From Rhodospirillaceae bacterium (GTDB lineage: Bacteria; Pseudomonadota; Alphaproteobacteria; Rickettsiales; UBA3002): 6,674 nt of DNA. The position numbers and the translations under genes are program-made. The notes beneath the pieces were generated by a model. The model did no database searches. It was not told the origin of the DNA and saw only the letters and a program-made list of their open reading frames with translations. Shown piece after piece: positions 6,250-6,674 of the stretch (position 1 is its first letter; every line of letters starts with the position of its first letter). The stretch is taken from the NCBI GenBank assembly GCA_947458525.1, contig CANHAG010000079.1, forward strand, positions 1-6,674. Reading direction: 5' to 3'.

Positions 6250-6674
6250 GTGAATCGCCGCCCATCATTTGTGCTTGCGCTTCTCCTGCTTCTTGTCGCC
6301 TGCGCGACGCCGACGACGGATTCCCCCAGCGCTTCACCGCAGGAGATTGAGGCCGAGCGCGCGGCACAAGCGCGCGCCGCGCGGGAAAACCCCTTCCCGC
6401 CGGTGGTGGAACCGGTCATGCGCACTAAAGCAATGAAAGTGCGACTACAGGATGTGGCGCTGCGTGTTAACCCGCAGGCGACCAAAATCTGCTATGATAT
6501 GTTTGGTATGAATGAGGCTGTGCGCCCGTGCAATTTCAACCTTGAGATTAAAGGCACGCGCGGGGTCAACGCCTATACTGATGGGCAGACGGTCTATATC
6601 ACCGCTCCCATGATGCTGTTTGCAAGCGATGACGATCACCTTGCCTTCGTGCTGGCGCATGAGCTGGCGCATGC
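6250..6674 (+). CDS. Lipoprotein with HExxH zinc-protease motif (M48-like), 3' truncated by window edge
   Basis: Translation from GTG 6250 gives 141 residues before the edge. The start MNRRPSFVLALLLLLVAC is a lipoprotein signal peptide with lipobox LVAC (lipidated C18), then a Ser/Pro/Ala-rich linker with an Ala/Arg/Glu-rich helix (about 31-46), a domain from about 60, and VLAHELAH (134-141), the HExxH zinc site placed as in M48 peptidases such as LoiP or BepA. The stretch TVYITAPMMLFASDDDHLAFVLAHELAH fits that family well, although its third zinc ligand would lie beyond the window. Such enzymes act in the envelope on misfolded or outer-membrane proteins. GTG was chosen because it gives the signal peptide; no good ribosome binding site is seen. 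It begins 2 bases after sdhA, so coupled expression is likely. Confidence 0.85.
   Translation, partial: MNRRPSFVLALLLLLVACATPTTDSPSASPQEIEAERAAQARAARENPFPPVVEPVMRTKAMKVRLQDVALRVNPQATKICYDMFGMNEAVRPCNFNLEIKGTRGVNAYTDGQTVYITAPMMLFASDDDHLAFVLAHELAH

Overview
The window looks like an ordinary stretch of an alphaproteobacterial chromosome carrying a few small accessory insertions. The evidence is the gene content (leuB, asd, then sdhC-sdhD-sdhA), the sequence of the SDH subunits (SdhC opening with RPLSPHLQIYRPQ, SdhA ending in PPKKRVY), and a moderately GC-rich base composition. A genus cannot be named from this alone.

Left part (1-2302, plus strand). The 3' three quarters of leuB (3-isopropylmalate dehydrogenase, leucine synthesis) are followed, with an 8-base overlap, by a small gene for a four-helix-bundle protein of the 23S-rRNA-intervening-sequence (IVP/S23) family. 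After a 61-base C-rich gap comes a complete asd (aspartate-semialdehyde dehydrogenase, the branch point to lysine/DAP, threonine and methionine). The three genes probably share a transcript. Two features make this part unusual. An in-frame G-rich segment inside the leuB 3' end fits the strict four-run G-quadruplex pattern. A C-rich counterpart lies between the IVP gene and asd, so the IVP gene sits between two oppositely oriented G-run blocks.

Middle part (2303-3494, minus strand). Two genes converge on asd: a Nudix hydrolase with a long uncharacterised C-terminal part, then, 18 bases later, a small protein I do not recognise. The small gene appears to be frameshifted at a run of six A. Re-reading one A gives a clean 138-residue protein that stops before asd.

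Right part (3495-6674, plus strand). A divergent intergenic region of about 170 bases holds a good sigma70-type promoter (TTGACA, 17 bases, TACATA) and a pair of helically phased direct repeats. It leads into the tightly packed operon sdhC-sdhD-sdhA, encoding the membrane anchors and flavoprotein of succinate dehydrogenase (TCA cycle and respiratory complex II). The expected sdhB does not follow sdhA. Instead, 2 bases on, a GTG-started gene encodes a lipoprotein with an HELAH zinc-protease motif (M48-like), cut by the right edge.

No tRNA, rRNA, CRISPR array, transposase or convincing intrinsic terminator was seen. I do not find a clear new multi-gene system. The best candidates for something undescribed are the G-run-flanked IVP gene and the frameshifted small gene paired with the Nudix gene.
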